Origin: a virus
IMG/VR virus record: IMGVR_UViG_3300044632_000621
Location: 1-33,786 of that record
Direction: 5' to 3' (one strand)
Length of the DNA stretch: 33,786 nucleotides
Part shown: positions 15,466 through 22,678 of the stretch, piece after piece
Position numbering within the stretch: the first letter of the stretch is position 1
Layout: every line of letters starts with the position of its first letter
Notes under the pieces: generated by a model
What the model saw: the letters and a program-made list of their open reading frames with translations, nothing else
The model's database searches: none
Told to the model about the DNA's origin: nothing
Translations under genes and position numbers: made by a program

Positions 15466-16362
15466 ATGGCCTCATTCAGCGTGGGAGGCAGCACCCTTAT
15501 GCTGCACGCAGGAGCGAACGCCTGCGACATCGCGACCGTTCGCGCCGTTCGCACGCCCGAAGCGACTGCATCGTTCTGTCCGATCCCGCACGCAAGGCTC
15601 ATCGATGAGTGCATCGCAGCACTCGACTGCTACGGCTTCAATGTCGTTGCAGAGGCGCACGCGCTGATGGGCGACAGCGGAGAGAGGTACTTCGGGATGC
15701 TCGAACTCGAAGAGCGCGTGCCTCGTTACATGAGCGAGCGCGGTCGCTTCGTGCTTGGGCTTCGCAACAGCAGCGACAAGTCGATCCAAGCAAGCGGGCT
15801 CCTCGGCAAGAAGTTGTTCGTGTGCGACAACATGGCATGGAGCGGGCAAGGCATCACCTTCCAGTTCGCGCGCAAGCACACGACCCATGCGCTGCGCGAC
15901 CTTCCGCACCTCGTCCACAACCGCATCCGCGAACTGCCCAATGCCATCGTGAAGCGCGAGGCGTTCGATGAGCGCATGAGGCTCTTCGACTTCAAGCGCA
16001 CGGAGGAGGAGCACAACCTTCCCTCGCGGATGCTGCTCAATGACTTCATGCTTCGCGCGGTGCATCGTGGCGCGATCACGGCGACGATGCTCCCGCGAGT
16101 CATCGAGGAGTTCAATCGCGAGGATGGTCCCAGCGGCGGCGCGAAGACCGAAGGCTCCGCGTGGCAGCGCCCGACCTTGTGGCGACTGATGCAGGCGGTG
16201 ACCGAAGTCGACAAGGTGCGCCCATCGCCCATGACTGTCGTGAAGCGGCACGCGGTCTTCAGCAACCTCGCGTCCGACCTGCTCGGCGCGTATGAGCGCA
16301 AGTGGGGGCTGCCCGCAGAGGACGCGAGTGACTACTACGCGCCCAGCATCACTCGCAACTGA
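15466..16362 (+). CDS. DUF932-like phage protein
   Basis: 298 residues from ATG 15466, with AAAGGAG (15452-15458) upstream. The central motifs FVLGLRNSSDKSIQASGLLG (residues about 91-110) and LFVCDNMAWSGQGITF (about 113-128) are the hallmark of the DUF932 family, found in phages and plasmids next to recombination and replication genes. The biochemical role of the family is unknown. The sequence is full length and intact. A 15-pair hairpin follows the stop codon. Confidence 0.78.
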   Translation: MASFSVGGSTLMLHAGANACDIATVRAVRTPEATASFCPIPHARLIDECIAALDCYGFNVVAEAHALMGDSGERYFGMLELEERVPRYMSERGRFVLGLRNSSDKSIQASGLLGKKLFVCDNMAWSGQGITFQFARKHTTHALRDLPHLVHNRIRELPNAIVKREAFDERMRLFDFKRTEEEHNLPSRMLLNDFMLRAVHRGAITATMLPRVIEEFNREDGPSGGAKTEGSAWQRPTLWRLMQAVTEVDKVRPSPMTVVKRHAVFSNLASDLLGAYERKWGLPAEDASDYYAPSITRN

Positions 16363-16365
16363 AAC

Positions 16366-16411
16366 GGCGCGGCACGATGCAGGGGTGCTTGCATCGTGCC
16401 GCGCCTGTCAC
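16366..16411 (+). other. long hairpin after the DUF932-like gene, followed by TGTCAC
   Basis: GGCGCGGCACGATGC (16366-16380) pairs perfectly with 16391-16405 around a 10-base loop; TGTCAC follows (16406-16411), then GAAAGGAATCAGC. This mirrors H2 plus the TGTCA box and the GGAGTCAGC leader of the three-hairpin elements, but H1 and H3 are missing. No T-run follows, so it is not a standard intrinsic terminator. Confidence 0.6.
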
Positions 16412-16448
16412 GAAAGGAATCAGCGCGAGGATCGTAACCTCGACCCGC

Positions 16449-16500
16449 GAGGTGTCAATGCGTCAAGCGTTGACACCTCGCGGTGTCAGTCATTGACACC
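16449..16500 (+). promoter_or_regulatory. operator cluster upstream of the HTH gene
   Basis: GCGAGGTGTCAA (16448-16459) is inverted as TTGACACCTCGC (16470-16481) with a short spacer. Within it lies the palindrome GTCAAGCGTTGAC (16462-16474). A second inverted pair, GGTGTCA and TGACACC, spans 16482-16500. Four GGTGTCA half-sites in about 50 bases, just ahead of a DNA-binding protein gene, suggest an operator for autoregulation. Confidence 0.65.
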
Positions 16501-16522
16501 AACGAGGGACTGCCTGCACGGG

Positions 16523-16528
16523 TAGTAT
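16523..16528 (+). promoter_or_regulatory. -10-like box TAGTAT before a leaderless HTH gene
   Basis: TAGTAT lies 7 bases before ATG 16536, with no Shine-Dalgarno sequence between. A TTGACA occurs at 16493-16498, but the 24-base gap is too long for a normal sigma70 pair, so use of this box would need an activator or another sigma factor. Confidence 0.45.
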
Positions 16529-16535
16529 TCGCAGC

Positions 16536-16727
16536 ATGAAGTACCTCACCACACAACAAGTCGCCGATCTCCTGCGCGTGTCACCACGGCGCGTCAGGCA
16601 GATGGCGGATGACCGAAACATCAGCGGCGTGCGGTTCGGCAAGGTCCTTGCGTGGGACCTCCGCGACCTCGCGCGATTCGAGCGGCGACCTGCTGGTCGC
16701 CCGCGCAAGAGAGGAGTCAGCAAGTGA
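16536..16727 (+). CDS. small helix-turn-helix DNA-binding protein (excisionase / HTH_17-like)
   Basis: 63 residues from ATG 16536. The N-terminus, LTTQQVADLLRVSPRRVRQM (residues 4-23), is a clear helix-turn-helix of the HTH_17 / excisionase type, followed by a wing-like VRFGKVLAWDLRDLARF and a basic C-terminus (RRPAGRPRKRG). It probably binds DNA as a regulator. The palindrome cluster directly upstream is a natural target for autoregulation, and the similar palindrome at 28427 could be a second. An excisionase role is unlikely because no integrase is visible. GTGA overlap with the next gene. Confidence 0.78.
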   Translation: MKYLTTQQVADLLRVSPRRVRQMADDRNISGVRFGKVLAWDLRDLARFERRPAGRPRKRGVSK

Positions 16728-17644
16728 TAACTGGCAAGCAGGAGACAGATCGACAGAAGGGCATCGGATCGTCCGATGTCCCGACCATCCTCGGACTCAA
16801 CCCGTGGGCGACCAACTACGACCTTTGGCTTCTCAAGACGGGCAAGGTCGCGCCCGTCGAAGAGAACAGCGCGATGCACCTCGGCACGATGCTTGAGGAG
16901 CCCGTCCTGCGCCTTGCGGCTGATCGGCTTGGTCAGCGCGTGGTGCGACCGTCCTCGACCTTCGTCGGGTGTCACCCGTACTGCCGCGCGAACATCGACG
17001 GCATGGTCGGGATCGCAAAGCGCGGGTCGCCCATCGTCGAGGCGAAGACCACGGGCAAGGGCGATGAGTGGGGCGAGGATGGCAGCGACGAGGTGCCTGA
17101 GCGCGTGCGGGCGCAGGTCATGTTTCAGATGGCGTGCAGCAGCAGCGATGTCGCCCATGTGGCTGCACTCATCGGCGACTTCGGTCTGCGGTTCAAGATG
17201 TACCGCGTGAACTGGGACTCTGACTATGGGGCATACATCATGGAGCGCGTGCAGGCGTTCTGGGAGCGCAATGTCCTTGAGGACAAGCCGCCGATGTCCC
17301 TCCCGTCTGCCGATGCGGTCAAGCGCATGATCCGCAACGAGAGCGAGACGGTCATCGGCAGCGACCTCTTCATTCGCGAGCAGGCGGCGAAGCGCGTCCT
17401 CGCGGATGCGGAGGCGCAGTACGAGGAGGCGCGCGCGGCGTTGCACGCGGCGCTTGGGCAATGCAGGAAGGGCGCGAGCCCGTGCGGAGCATTCAGCATC
17501 TCTGCCTCGACGGTCGAGACGGAGCGGTTCGACACGAAGCAATGGTGTGCGGACAACCCCGACGCGGCGCAGTTGTACCGCGTGCAGTCATCGCACCAGC
17601 GCATCACGGTGCGCGCAAAGAGCGCGAAGAAGGAGTCAGCATGA
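16724..17644 (+). CDS. YqaJ-type viral recombinase / exonuclease
   Basis: 306 residues from GTG 16724, preceded by GAGGAGTCAGCA. The N-terminus has GIGSSDVPTILGLNPWATNY (residues about 13-32), typical of the lambda-exonuclease / YqaJ nuclease family. Acidic metal-binding residues follow in NIDGMVG (about 89-95) and VEAKTTGKG (about 105-113), and a VMFQMAC helix comes next. These enzymes chew 5' strands from double-stranded ends so that an annealing protein can pair them. The next gene is an ERF annealing protein, so the two form a phage recombination pair. Confidence 0.85.
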   Translation: MITGKQETDRQKGIGSSDVPTILGLNPWATNYDLWLLKTGKVAPVEENSAMHLGTMLEEPVLRLAADRLGQRVVRPSSTFVGCHPYCRANIDGMVGIAKRGSPIVEAKTTGKGDEWGEDGSDEVPERVRAQVMFQMACSSSDVAHVAALIGDFGLRFKMYRVNWDSDYGAYIMERVQAFWERNVLEDKPPMSLPSADAVKRMIRNESETVIGSDLFIREQAAKRVLADAEAQYEEARAALHAALGQCRKGASPCGAFSISASTVETERFDTKQWCADNPDAAQLYRVQSSHQRITVRAKSAKKESA

Positions 17645-18297
17645 GCAAGCAGGAGAAGCAGGAGAGCATGATCCCGCACGGCGGGATCGCGGCTGCGCTC
17701 GTCAAGGCGCAGAGTTCCATCGCAGGCGTGTCGAAGGACTCGACCGTTGACTTCGGTCGCAAGTACAACTACACAAGTGCGGAGGAGATGATCCGCGAGT
17801 CGCGCAAGGCGTTGCACGCGGCGGGGCTCGCGCTCGTCCGCAGTGCGTGGCGACTTCGTGTGGTCGAGAGTACGCCTGTCATCGAGTGCGACTACATCCT
17901 CACGCACACGGGCGGCGAGACGATGTCGTTCTGCGACCTCCCGTGGCCTGTGATCGAGGGCGACAAGCGTCCCATCGACAAGGCGGTCGCGGGCGCACTC
18001 ACGACGAGCCTCGCCTACTTCCTGCGCGACCTCCTCCTCATCCCGAAGAGCGACGAGGCAGAGATGGACAAGCGGGACGATGAGTCGCACAAGGCAGGCA
18101 CGCTTGGCGTGCGCGGGGCGGTCGCCTTGCGCAAGCGGCTGTCAAGCGTTGACGCAACGCAGGAGACAATCGTGCAGGCGATGGGCGCGAAGGGCGTGAC
18201 CGTCCCCGAGGACATGGCGCAATGGAGCGCGACGCTCCTCCCGCGCATCGACAAGTGGATCGAGATGAGGCAGCAGACGCTGCAGTCGGCAGAGTGA
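17641..18297 (+). CDS. ERF-family single-strand annealing protein
   Basis: 218 residues from ATG 17641, with GAAGGAGTCAGC upstream and an overlap with the exonuclease stop. Motifs KYNYTSAEEMIRESRKALHA (residues about 41-60) and DKAVAGALTTSLAYFLRDLL (about 114-133) are characteristic of the ERF superfamily, which anneals complementary single strands in phage recombination. The C-terminal 70 residues are helical and probably regulatory. The gene carries a GTCAA-N3-TTGAC palindrome at 18141-18153. Confidence 0.86.
   Translation: MSKQEKQESMIPHGGIAAALVKAQSSIAGVSKDSTVDFGRKYNYTSAEEMIRESRKALHAAGLALVRSAWRLRVVESTPVIECDYILTHTGGETMSFCDLPWPVIEGDKRPIDKAVAGALTTSLAYFLRDLLLIPKSDEAEMDKRDDESHKAGTLGVRGAVALRKRLSSVDATQETIVQAMGAKGVTVPEDMAQWSATLLPRIDKWIEMRQQTLQSAE
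18141..18153 (+). promoter_or_regulatory. GTCAA-N3-TTGAC palindrome in the ERF gene
   Basis: GTCAAGCGTTGAC, identical to the operator-region copy at 16462-16474, but located in coding DNA. Part of the dispersed palindrome set. Confidence 0.35.
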
Positions 18298-18300
18298 CCC

Positions 18301-18330
18301 GTACCGCACGGCGGGAACGCCGTGCGGTGC
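18301..18330 (+). repeat. intergenic element, copy 6 (H1 only)
   Basis: A 13-position stem, 18301-18313 with 18318-18330, GGAA loop and one T-G wobble; the core is CCGCACGGCG paired with CGCCGTGCGG. Recognisable H2, TGTCA box and H3 are absent. Downstream is CGCCC/GGGCG (18345-18361) and then a structured gene-free stretch. Confidence 0.7.
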
Positions 18331-18378
18331 CTTACATCCCATCGCCCGTGGCAAGGGCGCGACCTCTCAGGAGGATGC

Positions 18379-18614
18379 CATGCGCAGCGGGCACGCATCG
18401 TGCAGCCCGAAGACCAGTTGAAGTCGCAGAGCCTTGCCCTACTCTGCGCCGTGCAATGCACGCGCTCGCCCGTGACCGTAGCGGCTGCAAGGTCTGCAGC
18501 GGAATGGTTCAAGTCACGGCAAGCGATACGCGGCGAAGACGCATCGCGAGGCTCCACGCACCGTCCGTGGGGCTTCGCTCCTCACAGCAAAGACGGTCGA
18601 AGGAATCAGGACGC
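18379..18614 (+). ncRNA. candidate structured non-coding RNA
   Basis: No credible gene fills 18298-18614. Clear hairpins are GCAGAG/CTCTGC (18426-18447), CGTGC-AAT-GCACG (18450-18462), GCTGCA/TGCAGC with a 5-base loop (18484-18500), and a 13-pair stem, 18546-18558 with 18566-18578, around a 7-base loop. GGTTCAAGTCA at 18506-18516 also occurs at 10927-10937 in the other gene-free region. AAGGA before ATG 18615 provides a ribosome binding site. It could be a small RNA or a regulatory leader of the ParB-like gene. Confidence 0.45.
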
Positions 18615-19439
18615 ATGGCAAAGAAGAACGCACAGGACGCGAAGCACAAGAGAATCCCCATCGCGCAGATCACGCTGGACAAGGAACTGCAGCCGAGGCA
18701 GAGCCTGACGCAGGAGGCGGTGCAGGAGTACGCCGAAGCGATGACCGAAGGCGCGCAGTTGCCTCCGTGCATCGTGGTGCACGATGGCAAGACCTACTGG
18801 TGTTGCGATGGCTTCCACCGCATCGCAGCAGCGAAGTCAATCGGCGCGAAGGAGATCGAGTGCGAGGTGCGCGCAGGCACGCGAGAGGACGCGATGTGGC
18901 TCGCAGCAGCCGCGAACCTCAAGCACGGCGTGAGGCGCACCAACATCGACAAGCGCAGGGCGGTCGCGATGGCAATCGTGGTCAAGCCCAGCGCGAGCCT
19001 TCGCGAGATCGCAGAGCATTGCGCGGTCACGCATGAGATGGTTCGCACGGTCAAGTCGCAACTCGACGCGGTGAAGGAGGTCGAGGAGTCTGCGCAGCAG
19101 GCAGTCAACGATGCAGTCGAGGACGAGGTCGTTGAGCAAGGCGACGAGGTCGGAGGCGGCATGGTCGCTGCTGAGGCGGCAATCGATGGCGCGATGGACG
19201 CGGTGCAGGCGTGCGTGCGCAAGGTCGAGGCGCTCCTTGAGACGAAGCACGCCGTCTTCGTCAACGGGCAGTCGGTCATCAACGACCTGCGCAACGCGAA
19301 GTCAGCACTCAAGCAGGCGATGCCGCACGAACGCTGCCCCGTGTGCGGCGGCGAGGGATGCGACACCTGTCGGGGCAGTGGGTGGGTGAGCAAGAAGCAG
19401 TGGGACCTGATCCCGAAGACGCAGCGAGGAGGCAAGTGA
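18615..19439 (+). CDS. ParB-like protein with C-terminal Cys (DnaJ-type) finger
   Basis: 274 residues from ATG 18615. Residues about 10-110 form a ParB/sulfiredoxin-type domain: IPIAQITLDKELQPRQSLTQ, then CDGFHRIAAAKSIGAKEIEC with the GxHR-type motif. A predicted helix-turn-helix follows (SLREIAEHCAVTHEMVRTVK, about 130-149). The last 40 residues contain CPVCGGEGCDTCRGSGW, resembling one DnaJ-type zinc repeat. Its DNA target is unknown; it may act in partition, replication or regulation. The stop overlaps the helicase start (TGATG). Confidence 0.78.
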   Translation: MAKKNAQDAKHKRIPIAQITLDKELQPRQSLTQEAVQEYAEAMTEGAQLPPCIVVHDGKTYWCCDGFHRIAAAKSIGAKEIECEVRAGTREDAMWLAAAANLKHGVRRTNIDKRRAVAMAIVVKPSASLREIAEHCAVTHEMVRTVKSQLDAVKEVEESAQQAVNDAVEDEVVEQGDEVGGGMVAAEAAIDGAMDAVQACVRKVEALLETKHAVFVNGQSVINDLRNAKSALKQAMPHERCPVCGGEGCDTCRGSGWVSKKQWDLIPKTQRGGK

Positions 19440-21133
19440 TGTCGGCAGGAATCAGCAGCAGCGGGGCGGCTCCTTCGGGAGCCGCCCTTTCACTTCGACC
19501 GTACCAGCATGAGGCAGTGCAGTGTGCCTTCGATGCACTTCGCGACAAGCGCAGCGCGCTTGTGGTGATGGCGACAGGGCTGGGCAAGACGGTCGTGTTC
19601 AGCGAGATCATCCGAAGGGCGCAGGCAAGCGGGCGCACATGGAGGACGCTTGTCCTTGCGCATCGCGAGGAGCTCATCCATCAGGCTGCGAAGACCATCG
19701 AGCGCACCGCGCGCTGCGATGTCGAGATCGAGATGGGCGACCTTCGCGCGACCGACACGCTCACGCGCCGCGCGCCCGTGATCGTGTCGAGCGTGCAGAC
19801 GCAAGTCGCAGGACGCGGCGACTACAAGAGGATGCATCGATTCAAACCCGAGCAGTTCGGGCTGGTCATTGTCGATGAGGCGCACCACGCGACCTCCGAC
19901 TCCTACAAGACGATCCTGTCCTACTACAGGCAGAACCCGTCCTGTCGAGTCATCGGGTTCACCGCAACGCCCGACCGCAGCGACGAGCAGGCACTGGGCG
20001 AGGTGTTCGATTCGTGTCCGTTCGAGTACGGGATCAGGGACGGCATTGCGGACGGGTGGCTTGTCCCGATCAAGCAGCGCGTGGTTCATGTCGGCGCGCT
20101 TGACTTCAGCGCGTGCCGAACGACTGCAGGCGACCTCAACGGGTCAGACCTCGATGCGGTCATGCAGTACGAGGAGACGCTGCACGGCATGGTCTACCCG
20201 ACCATCGAGATCGCAGGCGACCGCCGCTGCATCGTGTTCGCTGCATCGGTCGCGCACGCGCATCGAGTCGCGGAGATCATCAATCGGCACAAGGCAGGCA
20301 GTGCCGTTGCGGTCGATGCATCGACGCCGCGCGACGAACGGCGCAGCCTGTTCGCGGGCTTCGCGGAAGGTCGCTACCAGTTCCTCGTCAATGTCGGCGT
20401 AGCGACCGAAGGCTGGGACGATGCAGCACTTGACGGGCGAGGCGTTCAACTCGTCGCGATGATGCGCCCGACGAAGTCGCGCGCGTTGTACTGTCAGATG
20501 GTCGGGCGCGGCACGCGCCCGCTGCCTCGAACCGTCGATGGCATCGAAGGTGCAGAGGATCGTCTCGCGGCAATCGCAGCGAGCGCAAAGCCTCATGTGA
20601 CCGTCCTCGACTACTGCGGCAACGCGGGGCGGCACAAGTTGATCCACGCCGTCGATGCGCTCGCGGGTCGCGAGTCACAGGCTGCGGAGCGCGCAGAGGC
20701 TTCGGTGCGTGCGCGTGCGGAGGACGAGGAGATCGATGTCCTCGCCGCGCTGACGCATGAGGAAGTGGCGATCAGGCTTGAGAACGAGGCGAGGCAGCGC
20801 AAGGGGCTTGTGGTTCGCGCGCAGTTCGCGACTCAAGACATCGATCCCTTCAGCCTCATCGAACTCACGCCCGACAGGCAGGCGGCATGGGAGAAGGGCA
20901 TTCCCGCGAGCGACAAGCAACTCGAATGTCTCCGCAGGCTTCGCGTTGCGATCCCCGACCTCCTGACTCGCGGCGAGGCAAAGCGTCTCATCGATGCTGC
21001 GATCTCGACCCCGACCCCGAAGCAGCAGGCGATGCTGATCCGTCACGGGTTCGACCCGAGCGACTACGACCGCAAGAGCGCGAGTCGCATCATCGATGCG
21101 ATCATCAGTCGCGACAACGGGAGGAACCGATGA
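19439..21133 (+). CDS. superfamily 2 DNA helicase
   Basis: 564 residues from ATG 19439, with GAGGAGG upstream. SF2 motifs: LRPYQHEAV (residues 19-27), Walker A ATGLGKT (45-51), DEAH (about 145-148), motif III TATPDRSDEQ (about 177-186), an SF2 second half with NVGVATEGWDDA, and motif VI QMVGRGTRP (about 353-361). It likely unwinds DNA for replication or recombination, alongside the primase two genes later. The C-terminal 130 residues resemble no catalytic domain I know. Unusually, the first codons contain a strong hairpin (see 19464-19487). Confidence 0.86.
   Translation: MSAGISSSGAAPSGAALSLRPYQHEAVQCAFDALRDKRSALVVMATGLGKTVVFSEIIRRAQASGRTWRTLVLAHREELIHQAAKTIERTARCDVEIEMGDLRATDTLTRRAPVIVSSVQTQVAGRGDYKRMHRFKPEQFGLVIVDEAHHATSDSYKTILSYYRQNPSCRVIGFTATPDRSDEQALGEVFDSCPFEYGIRDGIADGWLVPIKQRVVHVGALDFSACRTTAGDLNGSDLDAVMQYEETLHGMVYPTIEIAGDRRCIVFAASVAHAHRVAEIINRHKAGSAVAVDASTPRDERRSLFAGFAEGRYQFLVNVGVATEGWDDAALDGRGVQLVAMMRPTKSRALYCQMVGRGTRPLPRTVDGIEGAEDRLAAIAASAKPHVTVLDYCGNAGRHKLIHAVDALAGRESQAAERAEASVRARAEDEEIDVLAALTHEEVAIRLENEARQRKGLVVRAQFATQDIDPFSLIELTPDRQAAWEKGIPASDKQLECLRRLRVAIPDLLTRGEAKRLIDAAISTPTPKQQAMLIRHGFDPSDYDRKSASRIIDAIISRDNGRNR
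19464..19490 (+). terminator. terminator-like hairpin inside the start of the helicase gene
   Basis: GGGCGGCTCC (19464-19473) pairs perfectly with 19478-19487 around a very stable TTCG tetraloop, followed by TTT and C. It looks like an intrinsic terminator with a weak T-run but lies in codons 9-17 of the helicase. It may attenuate transcription or slow ribosomes at the gene start. Confidence 0.45.
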
Positions 21134-21354
21134 GCGACAACATCAAGGGGCGCATCGCCTTCGTGCGCGTGCGGATCATGTCGCACCTGTCCGAAGTGGT
21201 CGAAGGCAGCGTGCGGGATGAGTGGGTGTGCCAGCCCGTCACGAAGGGAGGCAGGGACATCGAAGGCGCGTCCTGCCCGTGGGTGCCTCGCGAGGCATTG
21301 CTGACCGTCGAGGAGATCAAGGCGGCGATCTCGCCGCAGAAGGGCAAGGCATGA
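21130..21354 (+). CDS. hypothetical small protein
   Basis: 74 residues from ATG 21130, overlapping the helicase stop (ATGA), with GGGAGGAA upstream. Sequence features are a KGRIAFVRVRIMSHLSEVVE start and a WVPREALLTVEEIKAAI segment near the end. No motif recognised. The tight overlaps on both sides place it firmly inside the replication operon. Confidence 0.6.
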   Translation: MSDNIKGRIAFVRVRIMSHLSEVVEGSVRDEWVCQPVTKGGRDIEGASCPWVPREALLTVEEIKAAISPQKGKA

Positions 21355-21554
21355 GGAAGGAAAGCAAGACGGTGCGTGTTGATGCGCAGACGCACCTCGA
21401 CATGATGAGGCTCGCGCATCGCATGAAGGTGACCAGCGGGAGGCACTACAGCCTCGTGGATGTCGTGCGGGCGGGTCTGACCGCGCTCGCAGTTCAGCAA
21501 GCACGAAAGGAGAGACGCGATGGCGTTCCAGTTGATCGACAGGGCGACAGGTGA
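21351..21554 (+). CDS. small ribbon-helix-helix-like protein
   Basis: 67 residues from ATG 21351, overlapping the previous stop. The pattern SKTVRVDAQTHLDMMRLAHR (a strand, then a helix), then YSLVDVVRAGLTALAVQQAR, resembles a ribbon-helix-helix DNA-binding domain of the CopG/Arc type. It may regulate transcription, or be a lone antitoxin-like protein; no toxin partner is seen beside it. It overlaps the primase gene by 35 bases in another frame. Confidence 0.55.
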   Translation: MRKESKTVRVDAQTHLDMMRLAHRMKVTSGRHYSLVDVVRAGLTALAVQQARKERRDGVPVDRQGDR

Positions 21555-22377
21555 GTTGGTGTTCGACGGGCAGCGGGTGTCCTCCCGACTGCCTTGTCCT
21601 GTGTGCAGTCACCTGCACAGCAAGCAGTCATGGTGTCTGGTCGATCCGATCAGGCAGCGGGCGATCTGCCCGCGCGTCGAGAGCCGATACAGGATCGGTG
21701 ACGCGGGATGGATGCACGGGCTTGGCGAGGTGACGGCGAACAGCCTCGCGCAAGTCAGGCAGCCCGAGCGCGAGGTCGCAGACTTCAGCACGGCGTGGCT
21801 GTCCGCGAGGCAGGCAATCGAGGCGGTCGACATCGAGCGACTCGCGAAGCGCCTGTGCCTGCCCGAAGCCTTCGTGTCGACCGTCCCGTGCGGTCTGCAT
21901 CGCAACTGCTGGGCGTTCCCCATGCGCATCCCATGCGAGTCGGAGGTTCCCGATTGGGTCGTCTGCGGGCTGAAGTTGCGCAACGAGACGGGCAAGTTCT
22001 GCGCGAAGGGTTCCCGCATCGGGCTCATCGTCCCGCACGACTTCGACCGAAAGGGAGACACACTCGTCGTGACCGAAGGGGAAAGCGACCTCATGGTCGC
22101 GGCGGGATGGGGACTCAATGCAGTCGCCCGCGCAGGATGCGAGCAGAGCGTGCAGCAGATCGCCCTGCTCGCTCGCGGGCGCAGGCTTGTCATCGTGTCC
22201 GACAAGGACGAGGCGGGGCGGCGGGGTGCCGCTCGGCTCGCGTCCGTGTGCAAGGCGCGCGCGAAGTGGGTTACCATCATGGAGCCCCCATGCAAGGACC
22301 TTCGCGAATGGCACGCGCAAGGCGCGACCTCTGCTGACTTCAACTGGCGGCTGCGCTGTTTGCCTCGCCCAGCCTGA
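21520..22377 (+). CDS. TOPRIM DNA primase
   Basis: 285 residues from ATG 21520, with AAAGGAGAGA upstream. An N-terminal zinc site is suggested by C26, C29, C39 and C50 (LPCPVCSHLHS, WCLVD, ICPR). The TOPRIM domain is clear: VVTEGESDLMVAAGWGLNAV (catalytic Glu about 185) and IVSDKDEAGRRGAARLA (Asp about 228 and 230). This matches small phage primases that make RNA primers on lagging-strand DNA. It ends the transcription unit; an intrinsic terminator begins 31 bases after the stop. Confidence 0.8.
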   Translation: MAFQLIDRATGELVFDGQRVSSRLPCPVCSHLHSKQSWCLVDPIRQRAICPRVESRYRIGDAGWMHGLGEVTANSLAQVRQPEREVADFSTAWLSARQAIEAVDIERLAKRLCLPEAFVSTVPCGLHRNCWAFPMRIPCESEVPDWVVCGLKLRNETGKFCAKGSRIGLIVPHDFDRKGDTLVVTEGESDLMVAAGWGLNAVARAGCEQSVQQIALLARGRRLVIVSDKDEAGRRGAARLASVCKARAKWVTIMEPPCKDLREWHAQGATSADFNWRLRCLPRPA

Positions 22378-22407
22378 CCTCATACACTGTCTTCATCTTT
22401 TCCCCCG

Positions 22408-22451
22408 CGCCCGCCGCGTCATCGTGACGCGGCGGGCGTTTTTTTGTTTTT
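22408..22451 (+). terminator. strong intrinsic terminator
   Basis: A perfect 14-pair GC-rich stem, 22408-22421 with 22425-22438, and a 3-base loop are followed by seven Ts, one G and five more Ts. It is by far the clearest terminator in the window and separates the replication block from the DNA-modification operon. Confidence 0.93.
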
Positions 22452-22456
22452 GCGTC

Positions 22457-22462
22457 TAGGCT
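22457..22462 (+). promoter_or_regulatory. -10 box TAGGCT for the DNA-modification operon (leaderless)
   Basis: TAGGCT, identical to the box at 747-752, is six bases before GTG 22469, exactly the same spacing. There is no Shine-Dalgarno sequence. The -35 region falls in the terminator arm and is weak (GGGCGT). A fresh promoter is needed here because of the terminator just upstream. Confidence 0.55.
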
Positions 22463-22468
22463 ACGCGC

Positions 22469-22678
22469 GTGGACAAGCAGCCCTGCATCGAATGCGAAGC
22501 AAAGCGAAAGGCGTGCGAGGAGCGCGCCAATCGATGGCTCGCGTCCAATGCGTTCTGCGATGAGCAACTCCGCTTCCTGCTGAACTACATCGACTACCAC
22601 CGTGACAGATCGGAGAAGCGCGAATGGATCGAGCGAATGAGAGCGAAGGTGCAATGGATCATCGACAACATCGAGTGA
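22469..22678 (+). CDS. hypothetical small protein, first gene of the modification operon
   Basis: 69 residues from GTG 22469, leaderless by the promoter position. Contains PCIECEAKRKACEERANRW near the start (CxxC plus one more Cys) and is otherwise charged and helical. No family recognised. It is translationally linked to the RusA-like gene through a GTGA overlap. Confidence 0.55.
   Translation: MDKQPCIECEAKRKACEERANRWLASNAFCDEQLRFLLNYIDYHRDRSEKREWIERMRAKVQWIIDNIE

Noticed and set aside
16406-16420. Intrinsic terminator after the DUF932-like gene
   Set aside because: The stem is strong but no T-run follows; TGTCAC and a ribosome-binding-like word follow instead.
16536-16727. Excisionase of a temperate phage
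   Set aside because: The fold fits, but there is no integrase, attachment site or repressor in the window; a regulator role is more economical.
11880-18330. CRISPR array
   Set aside because: The repeated units are far apart (about 0.5-3 kb), lie between genes and vary in stem sequence; there are no short identical repeats with regular spacers and no cas genes.
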